A DNA stretch of 64,000 bases from JAHFDS01 sp964593795 (GTDB lineage: Bacteria > Myxococcota_A > Polyangia > JAHFDS01), in assembly GCA_964593795.1 (NCBI GenBank), contig CAZQJC010000040.1, positions 30,472 through 94,471 on the forward strand. The letters are read 5' to 3'. The position numbers were made by a program, and so were the translations under genes. Positions 35,042-46,439 of the stretch are shown piece after piece; the stretch's first letter is position 1; each line of letters begins with the position of its first letter. Under the pieces are notes generated by a model. That model searched no databases, was not told where the DNA came from, and saw only the letters and a list, made by a program, of their open reading frames with translations.

Positions 35042-36309
35042 AGCTTGGCCGGCTTGACGCCGCGCTTCTGCATCGCCTTGGCGCGCACCTTCTCCTGCTC
35101 GATCACGGCGCGGAAGGTCTCGATGGGGTGCGCGCCGACGATGCGGCGACCGTTGACGAAGCTCGTCGGCGTCCCGGTCGCGCCCAGCACCTCGCCCGCC
35201 TTCGCGTCGGCCTCCACCGCGGCCCCGAGGCGCGGGTCGTCGAGCGCGGCGCGGAAGCGCTTCATGTCGAGGCCGAGCTCGAGCGCGTAACGCTCGAGGC
35301 TGTCGCGATCGAGCGCCTGCTGGTTGAGGAACAGCTTGTCGTGCATGTCGAAGAACCTGCCCTGCGCACCCGCGGCGCGCGCCGCCACCGCCGCGAGCTT
35401 GGCGTCCTTGTGGAAGGGCAGCGGCTGGTCACGGTGGACGACGCGGATCTCCTGGCCGAGGTCGAGCGAGAGCTCCTTGATCGTCATCGCGAGCCGCCCG
35501 CAGAACGGGCACTGGAAGTCGTTCCAGACGACGATCGTGACGGGCGCGGTCGCGGGTCCCTTGGCGAAGGCGCCCTCGACCGGCACGCGCCAGATGGTCT
35601 TGTCGTCCTGGACCGGCGGCGCGGGCCTCGGCGGCGCGGGAGGCGGCGGCGCCGAGGTTCGGCCGCCCTGGACGGTCCGCGCATAGACGTCTCGCACGGG
35701 GACGCCCGACCTCGCCAGCGCCCGCGCGGCGGCGAGCTCCTCGGTCACGACGGCGTCGAAGGCCTCGAACGGCTGGGCGCCGCGCACCATGCGGCCGTTG
35801 ACGAACGACGTCGGCGTGCCGTGCGCCCCGAGCGTCACGCCTTGCGCCGAGTCGGCGTCGATCACGTCCGCGAGGGCCTTGTCGTCGCGATCGCGACGGA
35901 AGCGCGCGAGGTCGAGGCCGATCTCCGTCGCGCGCCGCTCGAGGTCGTCGTCCTCGAGCTTCGTGGGGTGGCTGAAGATCGCGTCGTGCATCTGCCAGTA
36001 CTTGCCCTGCCGCCCCGCGGCGCGCGCGGCGAGCGCGGCGTCGCGAGCGCGCGGGTGGAACGGCAGCGGCTGGTCCTTCCACGCGATGCGGAGCTCGTTC
36101 GGGTGCTCCCTGAGCAGGCGCTCGAGCGTCGGCACGAGGCGCGCGCAGAAGGGGCACTGGTAGTCGCTCCACACGACGACGGTGACGAGGGCGTCCTTCG
36201 CCCCGCGGAGGGGCGACTGGCCGAGGTCGACGCGGTAGCGCTCGGCGGGAGCATCGGCGCGCGCGGCCGTCGCGAGGGTGAGCAGGGGGAGGATGGCGAG
36301 GAGGCGCAT
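34993..36309 (-). CDS. Periplasmic protein with two DsbA-like thioredoxin domains
   Basis: A 438-residue exported protein (signal peptide RLLAILPLLTLATAARA). Two DsbA-type domains sit in tandem: CPFC at residues 52-55 in SDYQCPFCARLV with cis-Pro GTPTSFVNGR near 164-173, and CPFC at 267-270 in NDFQCPFCGRLA with a second GTPTSFVNGR. A Pro-rich linker (221-233) joins them. Each half resembles a DsbA/thioredoxin-4 domain, so the protein could catalyse disulfide formation as a single-chain dimer. ATG 36309 is chosen for the signal peptide; ATG 36327 is the alternative. Confidence 0.87.
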   Translation of the reverse strand: MRLLAILPLLTLATAARADAPAERYRVDLGQSPLRGAKDALVTVVVWSDYQCPFCARLVPTLERLLREHPNELRIAWKDQPLPFHPRARDAALAARAAGRQGKYWQMHDAIFSHPTKLEDDDLERRATEIGLDLARFRRDRDDKALADVIDADSAQGVTLGAHGTPTSFVNGRMVRGAQPFEAFDAVVTEELAAARALARSGVPVRDVYARTVQGGRTSAPPPPAPPRPAPPVQDDKTIWRVPVEGAFAKGPATAPVTIVVWNDFQCPFCGRLAMTIKELSLDLGQEIRVVHRDQPLPFHKDAKLAAVAARAAGAQGRFFDMHDKLFLNQQALDRDSLERYALELGLDMKRFRAALDDPRLGAAVEADAKAGEVLGATGTPTSFVNGRRIVGAHPIETFRAVIEQEKVRAKAMQKRGVKPAKLYEALVKDGKTRDAER

Positions 36310-36438
36310 CGGGGCGTGTCCTAGCATGCGGGGGCGAGCGCGAGCACGCGCACGATGCCTGGTGTGTAGGGGGAGGTGAGGTCGGCGGTGACTTCCGGGG
36401 AGCGCGCCGGCGGGCTATGATTGACGGCTGGTGGCGGT

Positions 36439-38433
<1,995 letters not shown>

Positions 38434-38476
38434 TCCGAACCCCCATCCTTCTGGGAGTCCAGCACCCCAGAACTTC

Positions 38477-38623
38477 TGGCCCCTTACACCACGCCCGGCC
38501 TCACCCCCGCAGAGCGTTCGGGTCGCGCAACCGCCCCTCTCCCGACGGGCCCCGACGGGAGAGGGGCGACTGACCGCGGTGGACGCCACGACGGGGTGAG
38601 GCCGGGCGTGGCGTTAGGGGCCA
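38477..38623. repeat. 147-bp nested palindromic element
   Basis: Outer arms of 31 bases (38477-38507 and 38593-38623) are complementary except for two positions. Inside lies a perfect 13-bp inverted repeat (38532-38544 with 38556-38568; CGCCCCTCTCCCG and its complement) around an 11-base loop. It starts 43 bases after the HD-GYP stop. The structure could be a miniature inverted-repeat element or a strong RNA hairpin. No reading frame of note. Confidence 0.6.
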
Positions 38624-38930
<307 letters not shown>

Positions 38931-39800
38931 TCAGCGGCGCTTCTCGGCCAGCACGGGCGCGATGCCGGCCACGACCTCGTCGTGGAACGCGCCCGACGAC
39001 GCCACCATGCCGTGCGGGTTCTTCGGGTCGGTGCGGCGGTAGTCGAGCGGCGCGCCGAAGAGGTCCGTCACGCGCCCGCCCGCGGCGACGAGCAGCGCCT
39101 CGGGCGCGCAGTTGTCCCAGACCTTGGCCTGCCGCGAGGGGTTGATGTAGAGGTCGCGCACGCCCTGGGCGATGAGCGCCGCCTTGACGCCCACCGAGCC
39201 CATGCGGCTCTCGTCCGTGATCCCGAGCGCGCCCTTGATCGCATCGACGATCGTGCCGCGGTGCGACGCCGAGGACACGAGGCGCAGCGCCGACATATTC
39301 GCCGGGGCAGATGAGACGGCGAGCGGCTTCGGCACGCCCGCGCCGTCGATCATCCACGCCCCCGCGCCGACCACGCCCACGTACAGGCGCGACGCCGGCG
39401 GATGCATGATGACGCCGAGCCGCGGCCGCGTCCCCTCTAGCAGGCCAATCATGACCGCGTACCCGCTCCGGCCGTCCACGAAGTCGCGTGTGCCGTCGAT
39501 GGGGTCGATCATCCACACGCGCTCGCTCGCGAGGCGCCGGCCGACGTCCTCCTCGGGCGCCTCCTCGGACAGCACCGCGTCGCCGCCGAACAGCGAGCTG
39601 ATCCCGTCCACGATGAGCGCGGAGCACTCGCGGTCGATCGCCGTGACGGGCTCGCCGCCCTTGTCCTCCTCGGCGAGGTTGCCGCTCTGCCAGGCCTCGA
39701 ACGCGAGACGACCGGCCTCGAGGGCGAGGGTCGCCGCGACGTCGATCTCGCGGGCGTAGCGCCCGTCGACCAGCGCGATGGAGTCGGGGAGATCCTGCAA
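38931..39800 (-). CDS. Inositol-monophosphatase/CysQ-like phosphatase
   Basis: A protein of about 289 residues of the Mg-dependent inositol phosphatase superfamily. Metal-site motifs: LSEEAPEED near residues 67-75, WMIDPIDGTRDFVDG near 84-98, and VWDNCAPEALLVAAGG near the C-terminus. It could act on inositol phosphate, PAP or histidinol phosphate; CysQ or HisN-type activity cannot be separated by eye. TTG 39800 is used because no ATG or GTG lies between the conserved start and a long shadow extension. It is divergent from the DUF6249 gene 102 bases away. Confidence 0.83.
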   Translation of the reverse strand: MQDLPDSIALVDGRYAREIDVAATLALEAGRLAFEAWQSGNLAEEDKGGEPVTAIDRECSALIVDGISSLFGGDAVLSEEAPEEDVGRRLASERVWMIDPIDGTRDFVDGRSGYAVMIGLLEGTRPRLGVIMHPPASRLYVGVVGAGAWMIDGAGVPKPLAVSSAPANMSALRLVSSASHRGTIVDAIKGALGITDESRMGSVGVKAALIAQGVRDLYINPSRQAKVWDNCAPEALLVAAGGRVTDLFGAPLDYRRTDPKNPHGMVASSGAFHDEVVAGIAPVLAEKRR

Positions 39801-39902
39801 GCGCGCGAGATTCTGGGCGGGATGGCGGCAAAGCGCAACCGCCGTCGCTTTTCTGAATCCGCAGGGGCCCGCGCACGCGTCCAAGTCACCAGGAGATCCC
39901 CC

Positions 39903-40568
39903 ATGCCGCTTGCCGCGCTCACCCTGTCGATCCTGCTGGCCGCACCCGTGCTCGCCGGCCCGCCGATCCCGCCTCTTCCGCCCACGCCTCCGGCCCTCTT
40001 CGCTCACGCGGACGACGACGACGAGGACGACGACGACCAGCAGTCCCCTCACTCGCCCTGGTCGCACATGACCCCGGACCAGGTCTTCGAGATCCTGAAG
40101 ACCCGCGAGTCCAACCGTCTGCCGCCCCTGCCTCCACCGGGCAACAGCGTCCAGATCGTGGTGCCGATCGGGTTCTTCGCGGGCGTCGTGCTGGTCGTCG
40201 GGTTCATCCTCCTCTTCCGGAGCCGCCGCGAGCGCGAGCGCTACGCGACCATCCGTCACCTCGTCGAGAAGGGCGCGGAGCTCCCGCCGAGCCTGCTCGA
40301 CCCGCCGCGGCCGCCGCACGCGGATCTGCGGCGCGGCCTGCTCGTCGGCGCGGGCGCCGCGGGCCTGGGCCTCTGCCTGGGCCTCTTGCCCGACGTGCCT
40401 CCACGCGTGTGGACGATCGCGCTCATGCCGGCGCTCGTGGCGCTGGCGTACCTCGCCAACTGGGCCATCGCGAACCGCCTGCGCGGCGCCGAGCCGCTGA
40501 CGACGGTGCGCGAGCGCTTCCCGTCGTCCCGGCACGATCCCACCGAGCCCGGCGCCGGCGTGGGATGA
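39903..40568 (+). CDS. DUF6249-like membrane protein
   Basis: A 221-residue protein. A signal-like hydrophobic start (LAALTLSILLAAPVLAG) is followed by an acidic Asp-rich stretch (about 36-47). A transmembrane helix at about 78-98 precedes RRERERYATIRHLVEKG, the motif seen in DUF6249 proteins, and two further membrane segments. AGGAG precedes the ATG. It is the first gene of a three-gene unit with an ECF sigma factor, so it may be part of the sensing or anti-sigma arrangement. Biochemical role unknown. Confidence 0.78.
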   Translation: MPLAALTLSILLAAPVLAGPPIPPLPPTPPALFAHADDDDEDDDDQQSPHSPWSHMTPDQVFEILKTRESNRLPPLPPPGNSVQIVVPIGFFAGVVLVVGFILLFRSRRERERYATIRHLVEKGAELPPSLLDPPRPPHADLRRGLLVGAGAAGLGLCLGLLPDVPPRVWTIALMPALVALAYLANWAIANRLRGAEPLTTVRERFPSSRHDPTEPGAGVG

Positions 40569-40575
40569 TCGCCGC

Positions 40576-41115
40576 GTGGTGCCCGACGCCGAGCTGATCG
40601 CGCGCGTCCTCGCCGGCGACGACCGGCGAGCGTTCGCCGAGCTCGTGCGCCGGCACGAGCGGCCGGTGCGGAGCCTGCTGCGCCGCCTGTGCGCGGGCGA
40701 CGCCGCGCTCGCCGACGACCTCGCGCAGGAGACCTTCCTGCGCGCCTACCGCGGCCTCGGCGGGTACCGCGGCACCGCGCGCTTCTCGACCTGGCTCTAC
40801 CGCGTGGCCTACACCGCGTTCCTCTCGCACGCGCGCGCCTCGCGCACGCACGAGCTGCCCGAGCTCGATCACACGACGAGCGGCTCGCGGGCCCTCTTGC
40901 GCCACGACCTCGAGCGCGCGCTCGGGGCGCTCGGCCCCACGGAGCGCATGATCCTCGTCCTCGCCTACGGCGCGGACGTCACGCACGAGGAGATCGCGAT
41001 GATCCTCGAGCTGCCCCTCGGCACGGTCAAGACGCACATCCTGAGGAGCAAGGAGCGCCTGCGCCGCGCGCTCGGCGACTGGGACCACGCGCGCCGCCCG
41101 GAGGGCTCGCCATGA
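40576..41115 (+). CDS. ECF RNA polymerase sigma factor
   Basis: A 179-residue ECF factor. Region 2 (about 12-82) contains DDLAQETFLRAYRGLGGYRG and FSTWLYRVAYTAFLSHARA; region 4 (about 112-165) contains the helix-turn-helix THEEIAMILELPLGTVKTHI. The start is GTG 40576, seven bases after the DUF6249 gene. Its stop overlaps the following small membrane protein as ATGA. The pair looks like a sigma/anti-sigma module. It is distinct in sequence from the sigma factor at 23664. Confidence 0.9.
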   Translation: MVPDAELIARVLAGDDRRAFAELVRRHERPVRSLLRRLCAGDAALADDLAQETFLRAYRGLGGYRGTARFSTWLYRVAYTAFLSHARASRTHELPELDHTTSGSRALLRHDLERALGALGPTERMILVLAYGADVTHEEIAMILELPLGTVKTHILRSKERLRRALGDWDHARRPEGSP

Positions 41116-41396
41116 GGGACCTCGACGAGACGCTGCGCAAGACGCTCCGCGGCGACGATCCCGCGCCGGACGACGGCTTCGCGAGCGAGGTCCTGGCGAA
41201 GCTCCCGAGGCGCCGCCGTCGCGGCCTGCCCGTCCTGGCGGTGCTGAGCGCCCTCGCGCTCGGCGCGGCCGCATTCCTGGTCGTGTCCTGGGGCACGCCG
41301 CTGACCGGCACCGTCAAGGGCCTGGGTCTCGGCGGCCTGGTGATCCTGGGTGCGTTCGCGTGGGTCGCGATCGCGGCCGCGCTGGGCGACGACTGA
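41112..41396 (+). CDS. Small membrane protein, putative anti-sigma partner
   Basis: A 94-residue protein. The N-terminal about 35 residues are charged (MRDLDETLRKTLRGDDPAPD) with a predicted helix; a basic RRRRR stretch is followed by two transmembrane segments (about 39-60 and 69-90). There is no zinc-finger motif. Its position and coupling to the ECF sigma factor suggest an anti-sigma or regulatory partner. Length is unusually short for that role, so the call is tentative. Confidence 0.7.
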   Translation: MRDLDETLRKTLRGDDPAPDDGFASEVLAKLPRRRRRGLPVLAVLSALALGAAAFLVVSWGTPLTGTVKGLGLGGLVILGAFAWVAIAAALGDD

Positions 41397-41399
41397 TCC

Positions 41400-42632
<1,233 letters not shown>

Positions 42633-42650
42633 CGGGACCTCCAGGCTCGT

Positions 42651-44228
42651 TCAGACGGGCATCACGCCGCGTTTTCGGTGCGGCCTCTCGACGACCTTGT
42701 TCCAGCTCAGCTCGAGCGCGCGCGCCAGCACTCGCCGCGTCTCGCGCGGGTCGATGACGTCGTCGACGTGGCCCCAGCCGGCGCTCTTGTAGATGTCGAT
42801 GTGCGACTGGATGGCGGCGGTGATCTGCGCCTTGACCTCGGCCGGCGGCTCGATGCCGCCGAAGAGCTTCGGGCCCGCGATGCCGACCATGCCCTCGGCG
42901 CCCATGACCGCGATCTCCGCGTTCGGCCACGCGACGAGGAGGTCCGGCTCGTAGGCGCGCCCGCACATGACGTAGTAGCCCGCGCCGTAGCCCTAGCGCA
43001 CGACCACCGTGAGCTTGGGCACCGTGGCCGAGGCCATCACGTGCAGCATCTTCGCGCCGTGGCGGATGATGCCCTCGTGCTCGACCTTCGAGCCGACCAT
43101 GAAGCCGGGCACGTCCATGAGGAACACGAGCGGCACGTTGAACGCGTCGCAGATCTGCATGAAGTGGGCGGCCTTGTCGGCGCTGTCGTTCGTCAGGATG
43201 CCGCCGAGGTGCCGCGGGTTCGACGCCACGATCCCCACCGGGCGCCCGCCGATGCGCGCGAAGCACGTGATGATCGCGCGGCCCCACTTGGGCTTGAGGT
43301 CGAGCAGCTTGCCGTGGTCGACGATGCGGCGGACGACCTCGTACATGTCGTAGCTGGCGCGGTTCGAGTCGGGGACGACGTCGAGCAGGCCCTCGTCGGC
43401 GCGGTCGATCGGATCGTCGCACGCGATGACCGGCGGGCGGTCGTTGCACGAAGAGGGCAGGTACGAGAGGTACTCGCGGATGGCCGCGATGCACGCGTCG
43501 TCGTCGGCGACCTCGAGGTCCCCGACGCCGCTCTTCTCGCAGTGCACCTTCGAGCCGCCGAGCTCCTGCTCGGCGATGTCCTGGCCGGTCGCGGCCTTGA
43601 CGAGCGGCGGGCCCGCGAGCGCCATCGATCCGATGTCCTTGATCATCGGCACGAAGTCGGCGAGGCCCGGGATGTACGCGGTGCCGGCGGCGCCGGGGCC
43701 GACCATCGCCGCGACGAGCGGCACGACACCCGACATGACGACCTCCTCGCGAAAGAGGTGGCCGGTGCCGGCGAAGCTCGAGATGAGGTCGCTGTTCGCG
43801 CCGCTCTTCGGGTCGATGCGCGCGCCGGCGGAGTCGATGAACCACACCATCGGCACGCGCGAGCGCAGCGCGAGCTCGCGAAGGCGCGTCACCTTGACCT
43901 CGCCCGTCAGGCCGATCGAGCCGCCCTTGGTGGTGAAGTCGTACGCGGCGGCGCACACCATGCGGCCGTCGACCTTGCCGTAGGCGCACACGACGCCGTC
44001 GGCGGGCGGCTTGTCCTTCGGATCGAAGAACGCCATCTGCGTGCCGTGGAGGCCGACCTCGAACAGGTCGGGCTCGCCGTTCGGGCCTCGATCGAAGAGC
44101 CGCGCCAGACGCTCGCGCGCCGTGAGCTTGCCGCGCTCGTGCTGCTTGGCGATCTTGTCCGGGCCGCCCATTTCTTTCGCGCGGGCGCGCCAGCGCTCGA
44201 GCTCGGCGACGCGGTCGCGCATGCTCAC
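42651..44228 (-). pseudogene. Acyl-CoA carboxylase beta (carboxyltransferase) interrupted by in-frame TAG
   Basis: The frame from GTG 44228 encodes a carboxyltransferase of the propionyl/methylcrotonyl type: SRVPMVWFIDSAGARI, GPGAAGTAYIPGLADF, MDVPGFMVGSKVEHEG. At codon 412 (42995-42993) a TAG follows VVVR; the same frame then continues GYGAGYYVMCGRAYEP to a natural stop at 42651. Relatives usually have a lysine (AAG) there, one base away from TAG. The downstream 113 codons are intact, so the lesion is recent, a sequencing error, or readthrough. Start overlaps marR as GTGA. Confidence 0.85.
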
Positions 44229-44713
44229 GCGCGCTCTCCCTCGATCTGCACGGCCACGTGCGCGCACAGCTTGGACAGGATCGCGATGAGCTGGTCGCGC
44301 TCCTCGCGGGACAGGGCGTCGAGCGCGGTGCGCAGCGTCTCCCACGGGCCCACGTCGATCTTCCGCGCGAGGTCCCGGCCGCGGGCGGTGAGATCGATGA
44401 CCCACACGCGGCGGTCGTCGGGGCTCTGCGCCCGCTCGACCAGGCCGTCGCGCTCCATGCGGTCGACGATGCCGGTCACGGTCGAGTTGTGCGCGCGGAT
44501 CTCCGTCGAGAGCTTCGACAGCGACAGGCCTCCGATCTCGTAGAGCAGCTTGAGCACCGTGACCTGCGTGGCCGTGACGCCGTACTCCGCGCAGCGCTCG
44601 CGCGACAGGCGCCGGCTCTCGGTGGTGAGGTAGATGATCGTCTCGACGACCCGGTCGAGCGCGGCGTCGCGCTGGGCACGGGGCTCGACCTTGCGGGCGG
44701 GGCGTGTAGACAC
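44225..44713 (-). CDS. MarR-family transcriptional regulator
   Basis: A 162-residue winged-helix protein. The DNA-binding domain runs about 50-115: GVTATQVTVLKLLYEIGG, LSLSKLSTEIRAHNSTVTGI as recognition helix and DRMERDGLVERAQSPDDRRV as wing. Helices at both ends form the dimer interface. Start GTG 44713 with AGGAGGACGAG upstream. It heads the operon with the carboxylase and dehydrogenase genes and has a perfect inverted repeat in its promoter region, so it likely represses this operon and itself in response to an acyl-CoA or related ligand. Confidence 0.9.
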   Translation of the reverse strand: MSTRPARKVEPRAQRDAALDRVVETIIYLTTESRRLSRERCAEYGVTATQVTVLKLLYEIGGLSLSKLSTEIRAHNSTVTGIVDRMERDGLVERAQSPDDRRVWVIDLTARGRDLARKIDVGPWETLRTALDALSREERDQLIAILSKLCAHVAVQIEGERA

Positions 44714-44734
44714 CGACTCTCGTCCTCCTGCTGA

Positions 44735-44775
44735 CAATATTCCTTCGCCTACAAAATATTGGGAGGCGAAGGAAT
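44735..44775. promoter_or_regulatory. Nested inverted-repeat operator upstream of marR
   Basis: A perfect 12-bp inverted repeat (ATTCCTTCGCCT at 44739-44750 and its complement at 44764-44775) is interleaved with a 7-bp one (CAATATT at 44735-44741 with AATATTG at 44755-44761). The site is AT-rich within GC-rich DNA, 20-60 bases before marR. Most likely the binding site of the MarR protein. Confidence 0.6.
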
Positions 44776-44797
44776 CGTCAAGATCGGCTCCGGAAGT

Positions 44798-44810
44798 CGA
44801 AAAGTTGAGC
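44798..44810 (+). promoter_or_regulatory. Shared AAGTTGAGC motif, DUF3332 copy
   Basis: CGAAAAGTTGAGC followed by CGGCCCCCGG, 29 bases before the ATG at 44840. It matches the two copies at the ECF sigma gene (24305-24317 and 24361-24373) in sequence and distance from the start. Confidence 0.5.
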
Positions 44811-44839
44811 CGGCCCCCGGGCCCTCCTAGCCTGGCTGC

Positions 44840-45388
44840 ATGCGGCGACGAACCTTCGTGGGCGGAACCGGGCTCCTGCTCGGCGCACAGGCGGCCTGCT
44901 ATGGCGGCTTCAACCTGACGCGCAAGCTCCACCGCTGGAACGGCACGTTCGGCGGCAAGTGGATCAACTGGCTGATGTTCCTCGTCCTGACGATCATCCC
45001 CGTCTACGAGGTGTGCCTGCTCGTCGACGTGCTGGTCATCAACTCGATCGAGTTCTGGAGCGGGCACAACCCGATCTCCGTGGCCAGCGCCGACGCCACG
45101 GTGTTGCGCATCGCGCGCGTCGCGGAGGACCGGGTGCGCATCGAGCGGCAGGGCGCCCCGAACATCGAGGTGCGCTTCGGCGAGCACCACGCCGACATGC
45201 ACATCGAGGGGGACGGCCCCGTCGCGCGCATCTTCGAGGACGACGACGGCAACACGCTGCTCTTCGATCGCGGCGGCAAGATGACCCACGTCTACTCGGG
45301 CGAGGTCATGCAGACCATGCTCGTCGCGGCGCGCCGCGGCGACGTGGTCGAGGTGAGGCGCCTGCTGGATCGCGGCAGAGTGGGGTAG
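44840..45388 (+). CDS. DUF3332-family membrane/lipoprotein-like protein
   Basis: A 182-residue protein. The N-terminus (TFVGGTGLLLGAQAACYGGF) looks like a signal peptide with a possible lipobox at AAC. It is followed by LTRKLHRWNGTFGGKWINWL and a hydrophobic segment FLVLTIIPVYEVCLLVDVLV, then NSIEFWSG, the pattern of DUF3332. The C-terminal half is beta-rich, and the final MLVAARRGDVVEVRRLLDRG resembles half an ankyrin repeat. It lies divergent from marR and probably under the shared sigma-type motif. Function unknown. Confidence 0.82.
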   Translation: MRRRTFVGGTGLLLGAQAACYGGFNLTRKLHRWNGTFGGKWINWLMFLVLTIIPVYEVCLLVDVLVINSIEFWSGHNPISVASADATVLRIARVAEDRVRIERQGAPNIEVRFGEHHADMHIEGDGPVARIFEDDDGNTLLFDRGGKMTHVYSGEVMQTMLVAARRGDVVEVRRLLDRGRVG

Positions 45389-45429
45389 CGCTCACTCATC
45401 CCGCCGACGTGCGATCATGGACGGGTCCC

Positions 45430-46422
45430 ATGCGCGTGCGTGCCTGCATCGCCGTCGCCCTGTGCGCACTGACGCTGCCCGCACGCGCGCTAGAGCCGAG
45501 CCGGTGGGCGCTCGTCACCATCGCACCGGAGGGCTCGCCCGCTGAGCGCACCGTGCAGGACACGATCCGCACGATCGAGCAGGCCGCGGGGGGACGGCTC
45601 AGGATCAGACCGCGCATGGGCGGCGAGGTGGCCGACGAGAGCACGACGCTCGAGCTCTGCCGCAAGGGGACCGCGCAGATGTGGGCGGGCAGCCTCGGCG
45701 CCGTCGCCGCGGTCGTGCCCGAGCTCGCGGTGCTCGAGACACCGTACCTGTTCCGCGACGCCGGCGCGTTCGCGGCGGCGCTGCGCACGGACTTCCTGCG
45801 CTCGCCGAAGCTCCTGGCCGCGCTGAGGGCGCGCGGGCTCGAGCCCTTCGGGATCTCGTTCCTGGGCTGGCGCGCCATGTCGAGCCGCACGCGCCCGGTG
45901 CGGACGCCCGCCGATCTCAAGGGGTTGCGCGTCCGCGCCCAGCCGGCGCCCTTGCACCGCGCGATGTGGAAGCTCCTCGGCGCGCTGCCGCGCGAGACCT
46001 CGCTGGCCGAGATCCAGCCCCTGTTCCAGCAGGGCGAGGTCGAGGCGACGGACCTGCCGGCGCTCTACGTGTACGCCACGTCGATCGCGCCGTTCATCAA
46101 GTTCCACACCCGCACCGACCACATGATGCAGACCGGCATCTCGCTCATGAACCTCGGGTCGTTCAACGCGCTGCCCAAGGCGACCCAGGCCGCGATCATC
46201 GCGCGACGGCTCGAGGCCTCGCAGCGCGCCACGCGCTTCCACGAGGCCTTCGAGGACGAGCTGCAGGAGCTCATGCGCCGGGCGGGCGTGCAGATGCTGC
46301 CCCTGTCGTCCGAGGAGAAGGAGCCGTGGCAGCGCGCGCTCGCGCCCCTGCGCGCCGAGGCGATCCGGCTCTCCGGAGCCGCGGGCCCGGAGGTCTTGCG
46401 CCGCATCGAGCAGGGCCGCTGA
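45430..46422 (+). CDS. TRAP-type substrate-binding protein (DctP family)
   Basis: A 330-residue periplasmic protein with a signal peptide (VRACIAVALCALTLPARA). The TRAP binding-protein pattern is clear: WALVTIAPEGSPAERTV at the start, VPELAVLETPYLFRDAGAF, then FLGWRAMSSRTRPVRTPADL and GLRVRAQPAPLHRAMWKLLG with the conserved Arg for carboxylate binding. No DctQ/DctM permease genes are nearby, so it is an orphan in this window. Likely ligand is an organic acid; not determined. Begins 41 bases after DUF3332. Confidence 0.87.
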   Translation: MRVRACIAVALCALTLPARALEPSRWALVTIAPEGSPAERTVQDTIRTIEQAAGGRLRIRPRMGGEVADESTTLELCRKGTAQMWAGSLGAVAAVVPELAVLETPYLFRDAGAFAAALRTDFLRSPKLLAALRARGLEPFGISFLGWRAMSSRTRPVRTPADLKGLRVRAQPAPLHRAMWKLLGALPRETSLAEIQPLFQQGEVEATDLPALYVYATSIAPFIKFHTRTDHMMQTGISLMNLGSFNALPKATQAAIIARRLEASQRATRFHEAFEDELQELMRRAGVQMLPLSSEEKEPWQRALAPLRAEAIRLSGAAGPEVLRRIEQGR

Positions 46423-46439
46423 GCGGGCGGGGTCCGCGA

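Noticed and set aside
42993..42995. Pyrrolysine at the TAG codon of the carboxylase.
   Set aside because: No pyl genes are visible, TAG ends several ordinary genes here, and the position is lysine in relatives, so mutation is simpler.
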